From: Cytophagaceae bacterium
GTDB taxonomy: Bacteria; Bacteroidota; Bacteroidia; Cytophagales; UBA9547
DNA: 64,000 bases
Reading direction: 5' to 3'
NCBI GenBank assembly: GCA_027488865.1
Contig: JAIYAU010000046.1
Location: 62,001-126,000 of the forward strand
Within the stretch, counting starts at the first letter, position 1. Each line of letters begins with the position of its first letter. Under the pieces are notes generated by a model. That model was not told the DNA's origin. It made no database searches and worked only from the letters and a program-made list of their open reading frames with translations. A program made the translations under genes and the position numbers. Positions 38,552 to 48,734 of this stretch are shown piece after piece.

Positions 38552-39259
38552 ATGGGAAGAATATTTGAAACTAGAAAGCATAAAATGTTTAAACGATATG
38601 CCAAAATGGCCAAATCGTTTACAAAAATAGGCAAGGAAATAGCCATGGCCGTAAAAAATGGAGGTCCAAACCCTGAAACCAACAGTAAATTACGTGCAGT
38701 AATACAAAATGCCAAATCTATAAATATGCCGAAAGACAATATAGATAGGGCAATCAAAAAAGCATCTAGCAAAGACCAAGAAGATTATAAAGAAATGGTG
38801 TATGAAGGCTACGGCCCTCATGGTATAGCAATGCTTGTAGAAACAGCTACTGACAACCCCAATAGAACCGTGGCAAATTTAAGAAGTTATTTTACCAAAT
38901 GTAATGGTAGCATAGGCACCTCAGGTTCAGTAGAATTTCTATTTGAAAGGAAATGCATGTTTAAAGTAGCCAAGTCCAACTTACAAGTAGAAGAGCTTGA
39001 GCTTGAATTGATTGATTTTGGTGCTGAAGAAGTTTTTGAGGAAGAGGACGGTATTATGATTTATGGTGCCTTTACTGAGTTTGGTAATATCCAAAAATAT
39101 ATAGAAGACAAAAATCTGGATATGTTAAGTGCTGAATTTGAGCGAATTCCAAATGATACCAAGGAACTTACCGATGAACAGCAGGACGACATACAAAAGT
39201 TACTAGATAAACTTGAAGAAGACGATGACGTTCAAGCTGTATTTCATACAATGGCTTAA
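38552..39259 (+). CDS. yebC: YebC/PmpR family protein
   Basis: A 235-aa cytosolic protein of the YebC/TACO1 family. It begins with MGRIFETRKHKMFKRYAKMAK and AKSFTKIGKEIAMAVKNGGPNPETN over residues 22-47, then NIDRAIKKAS, YEGYGPHGIAMLVE and TDNPNRTVANLRSYF. Members were described as transcription factors, and more recently as translation factors that relieve ribosome stalling, so the label 'regulator' is uncertain. Length is standard. Single-gene unit with a strong bidirectional terminator after it. Confidence 0.93.
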   Translation: MGRIFETRKHKMFKRYAKMAKSFTKIGKEIAMAVKNGGPNPETNSKLRAVIQNAKSINMPKDNIDRAIKKASSKDQEDYKEMVYEGYGPHGIAMLVETATDNPNRTVANLRSYFTKCNGSIGTSGSVEFLFERKCMFKVAKSNLQVEELELELIDFGAEEVFEEEDGIMIYGAFTEFGNIQKYIEDKNLDMLSAEFERIPNDTKELTDEQQDDIQKLLDKLEEDDDVQAVFHTMA

Positions 39260-39267
39260 AAATCAAT

Positions 39268-39299
39268 AAAAAGGAGGACATAAATAAGTCCTCCTTTTT
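39268..39299. terminator. bidirectional terminator between yebC and metK
   Basis: AAAAAGGAGGAC (39268-39279) and GTCCTCCTTTTT (39288-39299) form a perfect 12-bp stem with an 8-nt loop. T-runs occur on both strands, so it serves both convergent genes. Confidence 0.85.
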
Positions 39300-39309
39300 A
39301 TTTTTCAGA

Positions 39310-40641
39310 TTAATTCAATCCAAATTCTTTCTTGATTTTATCCACCCAGTTAAGTTTTTCCCATGGGAAAAACTCGAACTTTTTAGAATCATGTTTCCGA
39401 ATTTCTTTTACTTTATCACCATCCTCCTCTACTTTTACATAGGCTGTTTTTACCTCTGCCTCATATGTTTCTCTTCCAACATGTCCATAAGCGGCAGTTG
39501 GCGAATATATTGGAGTTTTAAGATTAAACCTTTCAATAATTTCTTTAGGCTTAAACTTATCTTTAAATAACTTAATTACTTTAGAAGAAATCTCCCCATC
39601 CGTCAATTTTAATTTAGCAGTTCCGTAGGTATTCACATTTATGCTAGTTGGTTCTGCCACACCAATGGCGTAAGAAACCTGAACGAGTACTTTTTCAGCT
39701 AACCCTGCGGCCACCAAATTTTTAGCTAAATGCCTAGCCGCATATGCTGCACTGCGATCTACCTTTGAAGGATCTTTTCCAGAAAACGCTCCTCCACCAT
39801 GTGCGCCAGCTCCACCATAAGTATCTACTATAATTTTTCTTCCTGTAAGGCCTGTATCTCCATGTGGCCCACCAATTATAAACTTGCCGGTAGGATTGAT
39901 ATGAAATTTAATTTCATCATTAAATAATTCTTTTACTCGTTTTGGCAATTTAGCTTTGATGGCAGGAATCAGAATCTTTTTAACATCTTCTTCTATTTTT
40001 TCCTGCATTTCTTTTTCAGCAGCTTTATTGGCCTTTTTTGAATCATCCTTTGCCTTTACAAACTCATCGTGTTGCGTAGAAACTACAATAGTATCAATTC
40101 TAACAGGAACATTATTATCGTCGTATTCGATTGTTACTTGAGATTTGGCGTCAGGTCTCAAATACTTCATTTTTTTACCTTCTTTACGAATTTCTGCAAG
40201 TTCTTTCACCAAAAGATGCGAAATTTCCAAAGTTAGTGGCATGAAATTATCAGTTTCGGTGGTTGCAAAACCAAACATCATCCCTTGATCGCCTGCTCCT
40301 TGTTCCTTGTCCTTTTCTTCATCCACTCCTTGTGCAATGTCTGGAGATTGGCTATGCAGGGCATTAATCACAGCACAAGATTTAGCACTGAACATCAACT
40401 CATCTGAATTATAGCCTATTTTTTCTATGGTAGATCTTACTGTATGCTGTACATCAATATTTGCATGAGTAGTAATTTCTCCAGCTACTACCACCAAGCC
40501 AGTAGTAACCAATGTTTCGCAAGCTACACGTGAATGTGGATCCTGTGCAAGCATAGCGTCCAAGATTGCATCAGAAATTTGATCGGCTACTTTATCTGGA
40601 TGTCCTTCAGACACCGATTCTGAGGTAAATAAATATGGCAT
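39310..40641 (-). CDS. metK: S-adenosylmethionine synthetase
   Basis: A 443-aa enzyme making SAM from methionine and ATP. Motifs: [19 protein letters not shown] at the N-terminus, [49 protein letters not shown]. It is longer than the roughly 385-aa E. coli enzyme mainly because of a Lys/Glu-rich helical insertion (near residues 195-235), as is usual in Bacteroidota. Together with metH at 27-30 kb it covers two steps of the SAM cycle. No riboswitch is seen in its own upstream region. Confidence 0.96.
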   Translation of the reverse strand: MPYLFTSESVSEGHPDKVADQISDAILDAMLAQDPHSRVACETLVTTGLVVVAGEITTHANIDVQHTVRSTIEKIGYNSDELMFSAKSCAVINALHSQSPDIAQGVDEEKDKEQGAGDQGMMFGFATTETDNFMPLTLEISHLLVKELAEIRKEGKKMKYLRPDAKSQVTIEYDDNNVPVRIDTIVVSTQHDEFVKAKDDSKKANKAAEKEMQEKIEEDVKKILIPAIKAKLPKRVKELFNDEIKFHINPTGKFIIGGPHGDTGLTGRKIIVDTYGGAGAHGGGAFSGKDPSKVDRSAAYAARHLAKNLVAAGLAEKVLVQVSYAIGVAEPTSINVNTYGTAKLKLTDGEISSKVIKLFKDKFKPKEIIERFNLKTPIYSPTAAYGHVGRETYEAEVKTAYVKVEEDGDKVKEIRKHDSKKFEFFPWEKLNWVDKIKKEFGLN

Positions 40642-40819
40642 ATTACGTAAATATTAAAAGATTATGATTTTTTTGTAAAATTATAACTAGCCAATAAGAA
40701 AACAAAGAAAAAATGGAATAATTTATTCATTATAAAATTATATATACATATTGTAAAAATAATTAGAATATAATTCCGAATATATAATTTAAACTAAAAT
40801 TATATACCGTATAAAATAA

Positions 40820-40847
40820 AAACACCATGCAATAAAACATGGTGTTT
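40820..40847 (-). terminator. intrinsic terminator after the ferredoxin gene
   Basis: AAACACCATG (40820-40829) and CATGGTGTTT (40838-40847), a 10-bp stem with 8-nt loop, followed on the minus strand by a T-rich tract. It lies 25 nt beyond the ferredoxin stop. Confidence 0.8.
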
Positions 40848-40872
40848 ATGAATACAGAATGGTTATTTTCAA

Positions 40873-41247
<375 letters not shown>

Positions 41248-41286
41248 TTAGATACACCATTATTATAAACAAAACCAACTTACACT

Positions 41287-41294
41287 TATTTTTG
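41287..41294 (+). promoter_or_regulatory. -7 promoter element of the acyl-CoA reductase gene
   Basis: TATTTTTG, a full match to TAnnTTTG, 49 nt before the ATG. No clear -33 element. Confidence 0.35.
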
Positions 41295-41343
41295 TTTTTA
41301 CTTTATATTTTTAGAAAATAATTTTTCAAATAATAAAAAATTC

Positions 41344-42360
41344 ATGCAAAACAACCATTTGGTTATTAATGCCTTAATAAAACTAGGCGACAAACTTAAA
41401 GCCTTTACTCCGGAAGAACTTAACCACTGGTGCCAAGGTGCCAAAAGAAACAATCCATGGTTTTCAGAAGATAATGTAGAATTTTCGCTCAGTCATTGGT
41501 CTAATTTATTAACTGAACAAAACATCTTCAACTGGTTAAACCAATATCCCAATCTAGCTAAAACAGAAAAAAATATTGGAGTGGTAGCAGCAGGCAATAT
41601 ACCTCTTGTAGGCTTTCATGACGCCATCTGTGTTTTATTAACTGGCAATATTTTAAAACTAAAATGTAGCACCGACGACACATTTTTAATGACTAAAATG
41701 CTGGACAGCTTAGTTGAATTTGAACCATCTATAAAAGATAAATATCAGTTGGTTGACCGTTTAAAAGATATCGATGCCATAATAGCTACAGGAAGTAACA
41801 ATACATCTAGGTATTTCGAATACTATTTTTCACAAATTCCACACATCATAAGAAGCAACAGAACCTCGGTCGCAGTTCTTACAGGTAATGAGACAATAGA
41901 AGACTTCAAAAAACTGGCTAAAGACGTATTTACTTACTTCGGCCTAGGTTGTAGAAATGTAACCAAATTATATTTACCAATTAACTATGACTTTATACCA
42001 CTTTTAGATGAGTGGACCCATTTGACTAAATTACTACAACATCATAAATATGCCAATAACTATGAATACCATCGAGGAATATTTTTAATGAACCGAATAC
42101 CTATTTTTGATAACGGAATTGTAATATTAAAAAAAGATTCAAACTTATATTCGGCAGTAAGTGTTATTAACTATGAATATTATGAGAACGAACAAAAACT
42201 GAATAAACACTTACAAGAGGAAAAATCGAAAATTCAATGTATTCTCAGTCAAAACGATAGTATATATGGTGCATTACCTTTAGGAACAGCACAATCCCCT
42301 GCGCTTAATACCTACGCAGACGATATAGACATTATAAATTTTTTACAAAATATTAACTAG
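41344..42360 (+). CDS. LuxC-type acyl-CoA reductase
   Basis: A 338-aa member of the acyl-CoA reductase (LuxC) branch of the aldehyde dehydrogenase fold, which would reduce fatty acyl-CoA or acyl-ACP to aldehyde with NADPH. Motifs: NIGVVAAGNIPLVGFHD for cofactor binding, IIATGSNNTSRYFEYYF, RSNRTSVAVLTGNE and FTYFGLGCRNVTKLYLP with the likely catalytic Cys. It is shorter than Vibrio LuxC (about 480 aa). No luciferase genes are present. The pairing with a ferredoxin gene is, as far as I know, common in Bacteroidota; the product is unknown. Confidence 0.82.
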   Translation: MQNNHLVINALIKLGDKLKAFTPEELNHWCQGAKRNNPWFSEDNVEFSLSHWSNLLTEQNIFNWLNQYPNLAKTEKNIGVVAAGNIPLVGFHDAICVLLTGNILKLKCSTDDTFLMTKMLDSLVEFEPSIKDKYQLVDRLKDIDAIIATGSNNTSRYFEYYFSQIPHIIRSNRTSVAVLTGNETIEDFKKLAKDVFTYFGLGCRNVTKLYLPINYDFIPLLDEWTHLTKLLQHHKYANNYEYHRGIFLMNRIPIFDNGIVILKKDSNLYSAVSVINYEYYENEQKLNKHLQEEKSKIQCILSQNDSIYGALPLGTAQSPALNTYADDIDIINFLQNIN

Positions 42361-42428
42361 TTATCAAATAGTTAGGCAGAATTGTTGAGGTGTATCAATT
42401 AAAAAGGTAGAAATTTTAATACCCTTTG

Positions 42429-42460
42429 TTTGACATTAACGATTGAAATGTATTTCTTTG
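42429..42460 (+). promoter_or_regulatory. promoter of the acpP-fabF-rnc operon
   Basis: TTTG (42429-42432), 20 nt, TTTCTTTG (42453-42460; 7 of 8 to TAnnTTTG), 28 nt before the acpP ATG. Confidence 0.45.
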
Positions 42461-42488
42461 CACTCGGTTTTTTAAAAACATTACTAAA

Positions 42489-42725
42489 ATGTCAGAAATA
42501 GCACAAAAAGTAAAAGCCATAATTATCGACAAATTGGGCGTAGAAGAGTCTGAAGTTACTCCAGAAGCAAGTTTCACTAATGATTTAGGTGCGGATTCCC
42601 TTGATACTGTTGAGTTAATCATGGAATTCGAAAAAGAGTTTAACATTTCAATACCTGATGATCAAGCTGAAAATATTGCTACAGTTGGTCAAGCAGTTTC
42701 TTACTTAGAGGCAAACGTTAAGTAA
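42489..42725 (+). CDS. acpP: acyl carrier protein
   Basis: A 78-aa acidic four-helix carrier for growing fatty acyl chains. The phosphopantetheine attachment Ser is in [18 protein letters not shown]. Length and charge are ordinary. It is the first gene of a conserved acpP-fabF-rnc block, 30 nt before fabF. Confidence 0.97.
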   Translation: MSEIAQKVKAIIIDKLGVEESEVTPEASFTNDLGADSLDTVELIMEFEKEFNISIPDDQAENIATVGQAVSYLEANVK

Positions 42726-42755
42726 GCTATTTTTCCTTTCCACCATTCCCGAGAT

Positions 42756-44006
42756 ATGACTTTACGTAGAGTAGTTGTAACTGGACTTGGTGCACTTACT
42801 CCAATTGGTAACAATGTCACAGACTTTTGGCAAGCCTTATCAAATGGAGTAAGCGGCGCCGGGCCAATTACAAAATTTAACACCGAAAAATTCAAAACTA
42901 AGTTTGCTTGCGAACTTAAGAATTTTAATGTAGAAACTTTTATTGACAGAAAGGAAGCTCGTAAGATGGATCCTTTTACACAATATGCTATGGTTTCGGC
43001 GGAGGAGGCAGTTAAAGACGCAGGTATTGATCTTCCTGGAAGTTTTGATCCAGATCGAGTAGGTGTTATATTTGGTTCAGGAATTGGAGGAATAAAAGTA
43101 TTTGAAGAAGAAGTAACTTCTTATGTAAAAGGTGACGGAACTCCTCGATTCAACCCATTTTTTATACCAAAAATGATTGTTGATATTGTCGCTGGGCAAA
43201 TTTCAATGAAATATGGTTATCGAGGTCCAAATTTTGTGACTGTTTCAGCCTGTGCTTCATCAAGTAACGCACTTGTAGACGCATTCAATTACGTAAGACT
43301 AGGTATGGCTGATGTTATTGTTGCGGGTGGTACAGAAGGGGCAATAACTGAAGCAGGTATTGGTGGTTTTAACGCCTGCAAAGCGTTATCTGAAAGAAAT
43401 GACGATCCTGCCACTGCTTCAAGACCTTTTGATAAAGACCGCGACGGTTTTGTTATGGGCGAAGGTTCAGTAACTATGATACTCGAAGAATACGAGCATG
43501 CCAAAGCAAGGGGTGCGAAGATTTATGCTGAAATAATCGGTGGAGGAATGTCTGCTGATGCATATCATTTAACTGCTCCACATCCTGAAGGTTTAGGAGC
43601 TAAAAATGTTATGATAAATGCACTACGTGATGCTGGAATAAAACCAGAAGAAGTAGATTATGTTAATGTGCATGGTACTTCTACCCCACTAGGTGATATA
43701 GCAGAGTTAAAAGCAATACAGCATGTATTTGGAGACCATGCCTACAAAATAAACATAAGTTCCACAAAATCTATGACAGGCCATCTGTTAGGTGCAGCAG
43801 GTGCTATAGAAGCTGCAGCATGTGTACTTGCGATTAAAAATGGTCTAGTACCTCCTACTATCAATCATTTTAATGATGATGAAAATATTGACCCAAAATT
43901 AAATCTTACTTTTGGCAAGGCTCAAGCGAGAGATATCAACATTGCTTTAAGTAACACTTTCGGTTTTGGTGGTCACAACTGCTCGGTTATTTTTAGAAAA
44001 ATTTAA
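42756..44006 (+). CDS. fabF: beta-ketoacyl-ACP synthase II
   Basis: A 416-aa thiolase-fold condensing enzyme for fatty-acid elongation. The catalytic triad is visible: Cys in VSACASSSNAL (residues about 163-173), His in VHGTSTPLGD, and His in SMTGHLLGAAG. The C-terminal SNTFGFGGHNCSV is a family signature. Length is standard. It is followed after 16 nt by the TTG start of rnc. Confidence 0.97.
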   Translation: MTLRRVVVTGLGALTPIGNNVTDFWQALSNGVSGAGPITKFNTEKFKTKFACELKNFNVETFIDRKEARKMDPFTQYAMVSAEEAVKDAGIDLPGSFDPDRVGVIFGSGIGGIKVFEEEVTSYVKGDGTPRFNPFFIPKMIVDIVAGQISMKYGYRGPNFVTVSACASSSNALVDAFNYVRLGMADVIVAGGTEGAITEAGIGGFNACKALSERNDDPATASRPFDKDRDGFVMGEGSVTMILEEYEHAKARGAKIYAEIIGGGMSADAYHLTAPHPEGLGAKNVMINALRDAGIKPEEVDYVNVHGTSTPLGDIAELKAIQHVFGDHAYKINISSTKSMTGHLLGAAGAIEAAACVLAIKNGLVPPTINHFNDDENIDPKLNLTFGKAQARDINIALSNTFGFGGHNCSVIFRKI

Positions 44007-44022
44007 CTAAACAGATAGCACG

Positions 44023-44751
44023 TTGTTCAAACGACTATCAGCCATATTTCAAAGTCCTGTTTCTAAAAACAAGAAACTGAAGGTAGCTATAAAACAAATT
44101 GTAGGTGTTGAGCCTGTACATATTGAATTATATCTACTTGCAATTAAGCACATATCCACATCCAAGGAGGTAGTTAAAGGTATTAAGGAGAACAATGAGC
44201 GGCTTGAATTTCTTGGAGACTCAATTCTAGGAATGGTAGTAGCTGAATATCTTTTTAAAAAATTCCCATACAAAGACGAAGGTTTTCTCACTGAAATAAG
44301 AGCCAGAATAGTAAATGGCGAATCATTATCGGTTTTAGCCAAAAAAACCGGTATAGATAAGCTTGTTGAATTTGAAAACAACAAAAATCCAGTAGCATTT
44401 AAATCAGTTTATGGAGATGCCTTAGAAGCTTTGGTGGGAGCCATTTATCTTGACCATGGAATAAAGGTAGTTAAGTTATTTATAATTAAAAGATTAATAG
44501 ATCAGCATATTGATATTAATACTATTATTGAAAACAATAACAACTTTAAAAGTAAGCTAATAGAATGGGCTCATAAGGAAAATAAGGAAGTTCGTTTTAA
44601 AATTACTGGAGAATCAGGTAAAGGAAACCACAAACAATTTACTGCACAAGCTATTATCAATGATGAATATATTTCTGAAGGTGCTGGTCTCAGCAAGAAA
44701 AAGGCAGAACAAGATGCAGCAATGAAGGCATGTGATTTTTTAAAACTTTAA
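44023..44751 (+). CDS. rnc: ribonuclease III
   Basis: A 242-aa double-strand RNA endonuclease. The signature ERLEFLGDSILGMVVAEYLF (about residues 60-80) carries the catalytic acidic residues, GDALEALVGAIYLD the second pair, and a C-terminal double-strand RNA-binding domain runs from about 170 to the end (KKKAEQDAAMKACDFLKL). The start is TTG at 44023 since the in-frame stop at 44008 excludes anything upstream. The acpP-fabF-rnc order is conserved in Bacteroidota. Confidence 0.95.
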   Translation: MFKRLSAIFQSPVSKNKKLKVAIKQIVGVEPVHIELYLLAIKHISTSKEVVKGIKENNERLEFLGDSILGMVVAEYLFKKFPYKDEGFLTEIRARIVNGESLSVLAKKTGIDKLVEFENNKNPVAFKSVYGDALEALVGAIYLDHGIKVVKLFIIKRLIDQHIDINTIIENNNNFKSKLIEWAHKENKEVRFKITGESGKGNHKQFTAQAIINDEYISEGAGLSKKKAEQDAAMKACDFLKL

Positions 44752-44980
44752 TTAAGACATTCTATTTAGAGAAGGTGTTTTTAAAACTCCAAATGGCATA
44801 ATCATGAATTTTAAACTATTTCAAAATTTTTAAATAAAGATACTTTACAAACCCAAGAACTAAAAGTTTCTTCAGTTTCTAGTCTCTACCTATTAAATAC
44901 TTTCGTAAGCACAACGTATTCAAATTGGTTTTAGACTTTAAACATTTTTATTATAGGTAGGATTATTACATTCAATCATA

Positions 44981-46324
44981 TTACTTTCCGATACAGAATT
45001 TACTAAATATATTTTCCAACAAGTCATCGGTGGTAATTTCTCCAGTAATTTCTCCAAGAAAAAACAATGCTTGACGGATGTCCATGGCCAAAAAGTCGCC
45101 AGAAATAGAGGCATCTATGCCCTTTTGTGCATTCTCTAAAGCAGTTTGGGTGTTTCGCAAGGCTTCATAATGTCTTAAATTGGTAATAAGGCTATCAGAC
45201 TTTGCGATTTTACCCCCTAAAACTCTATCGTATAACGCTTTTTTGAGTTCTTCAATTTGTAACCCTTCTTTGGCACTAATGGCTATTGCTGCCTTTGGGA
45301 TTTTGGAGGAAAGTATTTTGTCTGATTTATTTGCTACCAACAATACTTCCTCCTCTTGTTTGTCTAAGTTTTTTACGTCGGCAATTACCTCTTCTACAGG
45401 GAGTTCAATATCAAAAACATACATTACCAAGTTAGCTTGAGCCACTTTTAGCTTAGATTTAGATATACCAATCGCCTCAATTTGGTCTTGTGCCTCCCTT
45501 ATTCCTGCGGTATCAATAAGCCTAAACTGAATACCATTTATCACCAGAATCTCCTCGATAGTGTCCCTCGTAGTACCAGCAATATCACTTACAATTGCTC
45601 TTTCATCATTTAAAAGTGTATTAAGTAACGTGCTTTTCCCCGCATTGGGTCTTCCCGCAATAACCACTGGTACACCATTTTTTATCACATTCCCAAGATC
45701 AAAAGAATCTATAAGTGGACTTATTACTGCTTGTATTTTATGTAACAAAGATTTAAATCCTTCTCTACTTGCAAATTCGACATCCTCTTCGCTAAAATCA
45801 AGCTCCAACTCGATCATACTTGCAAAGTGAATAAGTTCTTCTCTGAGTTGTTTAATTCTTTTAGAAAACCCTCCTTTCATTTGGTTTATTGCTGTTGCAT
45901 GAGACGCAGCTGTTTCTGAAGCAATTAAATCAGCCACGGCCTCAGCTTGGGCTAAATCCATGCGGCCATTTAGAAATGCTCGTTGGGTAAATTCTCCTGG
46001 TTGGGCCATTTCTGCCCCGTTTTTGAGTAATAACTTAATTATTTGTTGCACAATATAAGAGGAACCATGGCAACCAATTTCTACAACATTTTCTTTGGTA
46101 AATGAATTGGGTGATTTATAAATAGTCACCACCACTTCATCAATGATAGACTGACCATCAATAATATAGCCAAAATGAGCGGTATGACTATTTTGTTGGG
46201 AAAGTATTTTACCTTTAAATATCGCTTGGGTTATTGCAAAAGCATCTAAGCCCGAAAGCCTAATTAGCGCTATAGCTCCAATTCCACTTGGAGTAGAAAG
46301 TGCTACTATGGTAGATTTAGCCAA
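44981..46324 (-). CDS. mnmE: tRNA modification GTPase MnmE
   Basis: A 447-aa enzyme which, with MnmG, installs the cmnm5 group on wobble uridines. N-terminal folate-binding domain (1-120, FTKENVVEIGCHGS), helical domain with RAFLNGRMDLAQAEAVADLI, G domain (about 215-370) with GRPNAGKSTLLN, DIAGTTRDT, DTAGIRE and NKSD, and the C-terminal FCIGK whose Cys is conserved. Start is TTG; an in-frame stop is just upstream. It lies 12 nt after the thioredoxin-like gene and is the last gene of a minus-strand run of five. Confidence 0.96.
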   Translation of the reverse strand: MAKSTIVALSTPSGIGAIALIRLSGLDAFAITQAIFKGKILSQQNSHTAHFGYIIDGQSIIDEVVVTIYKSPNSFTKENVVEIGCHGSSYIVQQIIKLLLKNGAEMAQPGEFTQRAFLNGRMDLAQAEAVADLIASETAASHATAINQMKGGFSKRIKQLREELIHFASMIELELDFSEEDVEFASREGFKSLLHKIQAVISPLIDSFDLGNVIKNGVPVVIAGRPNAGKSTLLNTLLNDERAIVSDIAGTTRDTIEEILVINGIQFRLIDTAGIREAQDQIEAIGISKSKLKVAQANLVMYVFDIELPVEEVIADVKNLDKQEEEVLLVANKSDKILSSKIPKAAIAISAKEGLQIEELKKALYDRVLGGKIAKSDSLITNLRHYEALRNTQTALENAQKGIDASISGDFLAMDIRQALFFLGEITGEITTDDLLENIFSKFCIGK

Positions 46325-46336
46325 TTTTATTATGGA

Positions 46337-46846
46337 TTAATTGGCACTGTTATATTGTTCCCAAGTTTGTTTCTTATAAACATTATCACCAAAATATTTG
46401 ACAATTTTTGTGAACATTGGGACATCTAAATAAGATGAAACGGTTGTTAGAACATTTAAATTTTCATCTAAGTATACCGTAGTGGGATAGCCAGTAGCAG
46501 CAAATATAGAACTAGCTAGTTCTCTTTCTGTCAATACTTTGCCGTTAAATAACACCTTTTTATTGCTTTCAGCATCTAGCTTGACGGCATAATAGTTTTT
46601 ATTAACATATTCACCTACTGCTTGATCTGCAAATGTTGATTTGTCCATTTTTTTACACCAACCACACCAATCTGTGTATACATCTACTACAATTTTGCGC
46701 GGTTTTTTTTGCTGTAATTTATTCATTTCTTCAATTGTGTACCACTTGATTCCAGTTGTCGTCGATTTTGGATTCCAAAATGAGCTGATAGCCAGTGCTA
46801 GAACAACAAAAATTACACTAGCTAAGAAGTTTTTAAGAAAATGCAT
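46337..46846 (-). CDS. thioredoxin-fold envelope protein
   Basis: A 169-aa protein with an N-terminal hydrophobic segment (residues 7-24; signal anchor or uncleaved signal) and a thioredoxin fold. The redox motif is WCGWCKK within VDVYTDWCGWCKKMDKSTF, an oxidoreductase CxxC, followed by TGYPTTVYLDE with the cis-Pro. It is probably a periplasmic disulfide reductase or thioredoxin-like carrier. It sits 35 nt downstream of the response regulator and 12 nt upstream of mnmE. Confidence 0.83.
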   Translation of the reverse strand: MHFLKNFLASVIFVVLALAISSFWNPKSTTTGIKWYTIEEMNKLQQKKPRKIVVDVYTDWCGWCKKMDKSTFADQAVGEYVNKNYYAVKLDAESNKKVLFNGKVLTERELASSIFAATGYPTTVYLDENLNVLTTVSSYLDVPMFTKIVKYFGDNVYKKQTWEQYNSAN

Positions 46847-46881
46847 ATTTATTTTTTTTAGAATTAACTCAATTTAAAGTT

Positions 46882-47292
46882 CTAAAGTTCATTAGAAAAT
46901 TTTTCCTTTATTTCCATGAGCTGGGCAAGGGACAGCGGCTTTGTGATAAATCCATCTATTACAGCATAGGTTTTAGACTTCTCAATATCTTCGTCGTAAA
47001 CAGAGGAAGACTGTATGTAAATAAGTACCTTTTGTGCGATATCACTACTCATTTTTTGATATTCCTCAATAAAGCTCCAACCATCTAATATCGGCATATT
47101 AATATCAATAAATATTAAGTCGGGAAGTTGAGCTTTATCGGCTATCGATTTTGCCAAAAAATTAAGACCATTTTGTGAACTAGTGTAGGTAATAATGTCT
47201 TTGATGTTTAAAATCTTTTTGATAGTTTCAGAGCAAATGAAGTTATACACCTCGTCATCGTCTATCAACATAATTTGCTTTAATACATTCAT
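46882..47292 (-). CDS. stand-alone response regulator receiver
   Basis: A 136-aa receiver domain without output domain. Acidic pocket Asp11-Asp13 (IDDDEVYN), phospho-acceptor Asp63 in FIDINMPILDGW, Lys118 in FITKPL. Its ATG overlaps the stop of the upstream kinase gene in ATGA, so the two proteins form a coupled pair. Without a DNA-binding or enzymatic domain it must act by protein contact or pass phosphate on. Confidence 0.92.
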   Translation of the reverse strand: MNVLKQIMLIDDDEVYNFICSETIKKILNIKDIITYTSSQNGLNFLAKSIADKAQLPDLIFIDINMPILDGWSFIEEYQKMSSDIAQKVLIYIQSSSVYDEDIEKSKTYAVIDGFITKPLSLAQLMEIKEKFSNEL

Positions 47293-48716
47293 TTTATTTC
47301 ACATTTTAGATATATAATAAAATTCGATCCTTGTCCAACTTCACTTTCCACATCTACTTCACCGTCCAAAGATTCCACCAAAGATTTAAGAATGAACAAA
47401 CCTATTCCTTTTCCTTCAATGTTATAGTGGAATCGTTTATGCAAGCCAAAAACATTTCTTTTGTTTTTGTTTAAATCTATCCCCAAGCCATTGTCTGCCA
47501 CTTTTAAACATACATAGTTATTTACCAATTCTGTTGATATAAAAATAGTTGGTTTTCTCTCGCTTGACCGATATTTGATTGCATTCGTCAGTAAATTTAG
47601 CAATATACTATTTATATGACTCTTGATATAGAAAATTTCTTTTATTTTAAAGTCTGCTTTAATTTCAGCCTTACTCTCTTCTATTTGTTTTTCTATTCCT
47701 GTGGTTATTTCATGTAATAATGTTTCAAAATTGATTATTTCTTTGGCATCATCAAGGTTCTTTTTTAAAGATACTATTTCAATGAGTTCATGAAGAGTAT
47801 TATTCAATTGTTGAATACTAATATCAATTTTATCTAAAATTAATTTGTTTTTCTCATTCAAATCATCTTTTTCTATAAAATTTAAGAGATTGACAAGGTT
47901 CACTACAGGTGCTCTTAAATCATGAGATGTAATGTATGCAAATCGCTGAAGTTCATTATTGTGTTTCATTAGCTGCTTGGTCATTTCAGTTAAATCACTT
48001 TCAGCTTCATTTTGTATCTTTTGTTGTATTTGAATGGTGTCCATCAATAGGTTAAAGTTGTCATAAAGCACACCAATTTCATCATTGCCTTTTTTTTCAA
48101 CCCTCATTTGGTAATCCTTTTTTACAGAAATTTCCTTGGTTATTTCCGCAAGTTGATAAATAGGAACAGATACAATTTTTTGTAATTGATAAGTTATAAA
48201 AAGTGCAATAAGGAGAATTAAAAAAGTAAAAAGAATGGTCTTTTTAATATAATCAACTAATTGCTCATCAATACTGGTTGTGTCCGCAACTAAATAAATA
48301 TAACCATACAATTTGTCATTATAAATAACAGGCTGTTTTACATGCAACGTTTTACCAATAAATTGATAATCGAATTTTAAGTTTTTAATTATATTCTCCG
48401 GGCTTTTTAAGTTAAAAGATGTAAAAACATTTCCGTTCATATTAAGTAAAACCACACAGCTTAGGTTGTCAAGCGACATGGCTTTACTTAAAACTTCCGT
48501 TGCACCATCCTTGTCTTCAAACACCATCGGAGATACAGAATATTCTGCTAACAATTTAGCCTGAGTTACAGAAAGTCGGGCAAATTCTTCTCGCTTAGAG
48601 GTAATTTCAATATAAACAGAAAGGGACCCCCCAAAAACTAAGGTAAAAATGGATACTATTAATAGAATAGCAATTAGTTTTGATTTGATGGACCAATTCT
48701 TAATTATATTAAGCAT
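47289..48716 (-). CDS. sensor histidine kinase with CHASE8-like sensor and HAMP
   Basis: A 475-aa kinase. Membrane helix one (12-34), a periplasmic region (about 38-150) with the LAEYSVSPMVFEDKDGATEVL start typical of CHASE8 sensors, membrane helix two (158-178), HAMP (180-232), HisKA with His265 in YITSHDLRAPVVNL, and an ATPase domain with NLLTNAIKY, VADNGLGIDL and GKGIGLFILKSLV. CHASE8 is the sensor type of YfiN/TpbB, and a YfiR-family gene lies 18 nt upstream. I infer that the YfiR protein controls this kinase from the periplasm. Confidence 0.88.
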   Translation of the reverse strand: MLNIIKNWSIKSKLIAILLIVSIFTLVFGGSLSVYIEITSKREEFARLSVTQAKLLAEYSVSPMVFEDKDGATEVLSKAMSLDNLSCVVLLNMNGNVFTSFNLKSPENIIKNLKFDYQFIGKTLHVKQPVIYNDKLYGYIYLVADTTSIDEQLVDYIKKTILFTFLILLIALFITYQLQKIVSVPIYQLAEITKEISVKKDYQMRVEKKGNDEIGVLYDNFNLLMDTIQIQQKIQNEAESDLTEMTKQLMKHNNELQRFAYITSHDLRAPVVNLVNLLNFIEKDDLNEKNKLILDKIDISIQQLNNTLHELIEIVSLKKNLDDAKEIINFETLLHEITTGIEKQIEESKAEIKADFKIKEIFYIKSHINSILLNLLTNAIKYRSSERKPTIFISTELVNNYVCLKVADNGLGIDLNKNKRNVFGLHKRFHYNIEGKGIGLFILKSLVESLDGEVDVESEVGQGSNFIIYLKCEIK

Positions 48717-48734
48717 TCTTATTTATTTGGTATT

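Noticed and set aside
44752-44980. Possible RNA gene between rnc and mnmE
   Set aside because: No tRNA-like cloverleaf, strong hairpin or promoter could be found; it appears to be an ordinary convergent gap.
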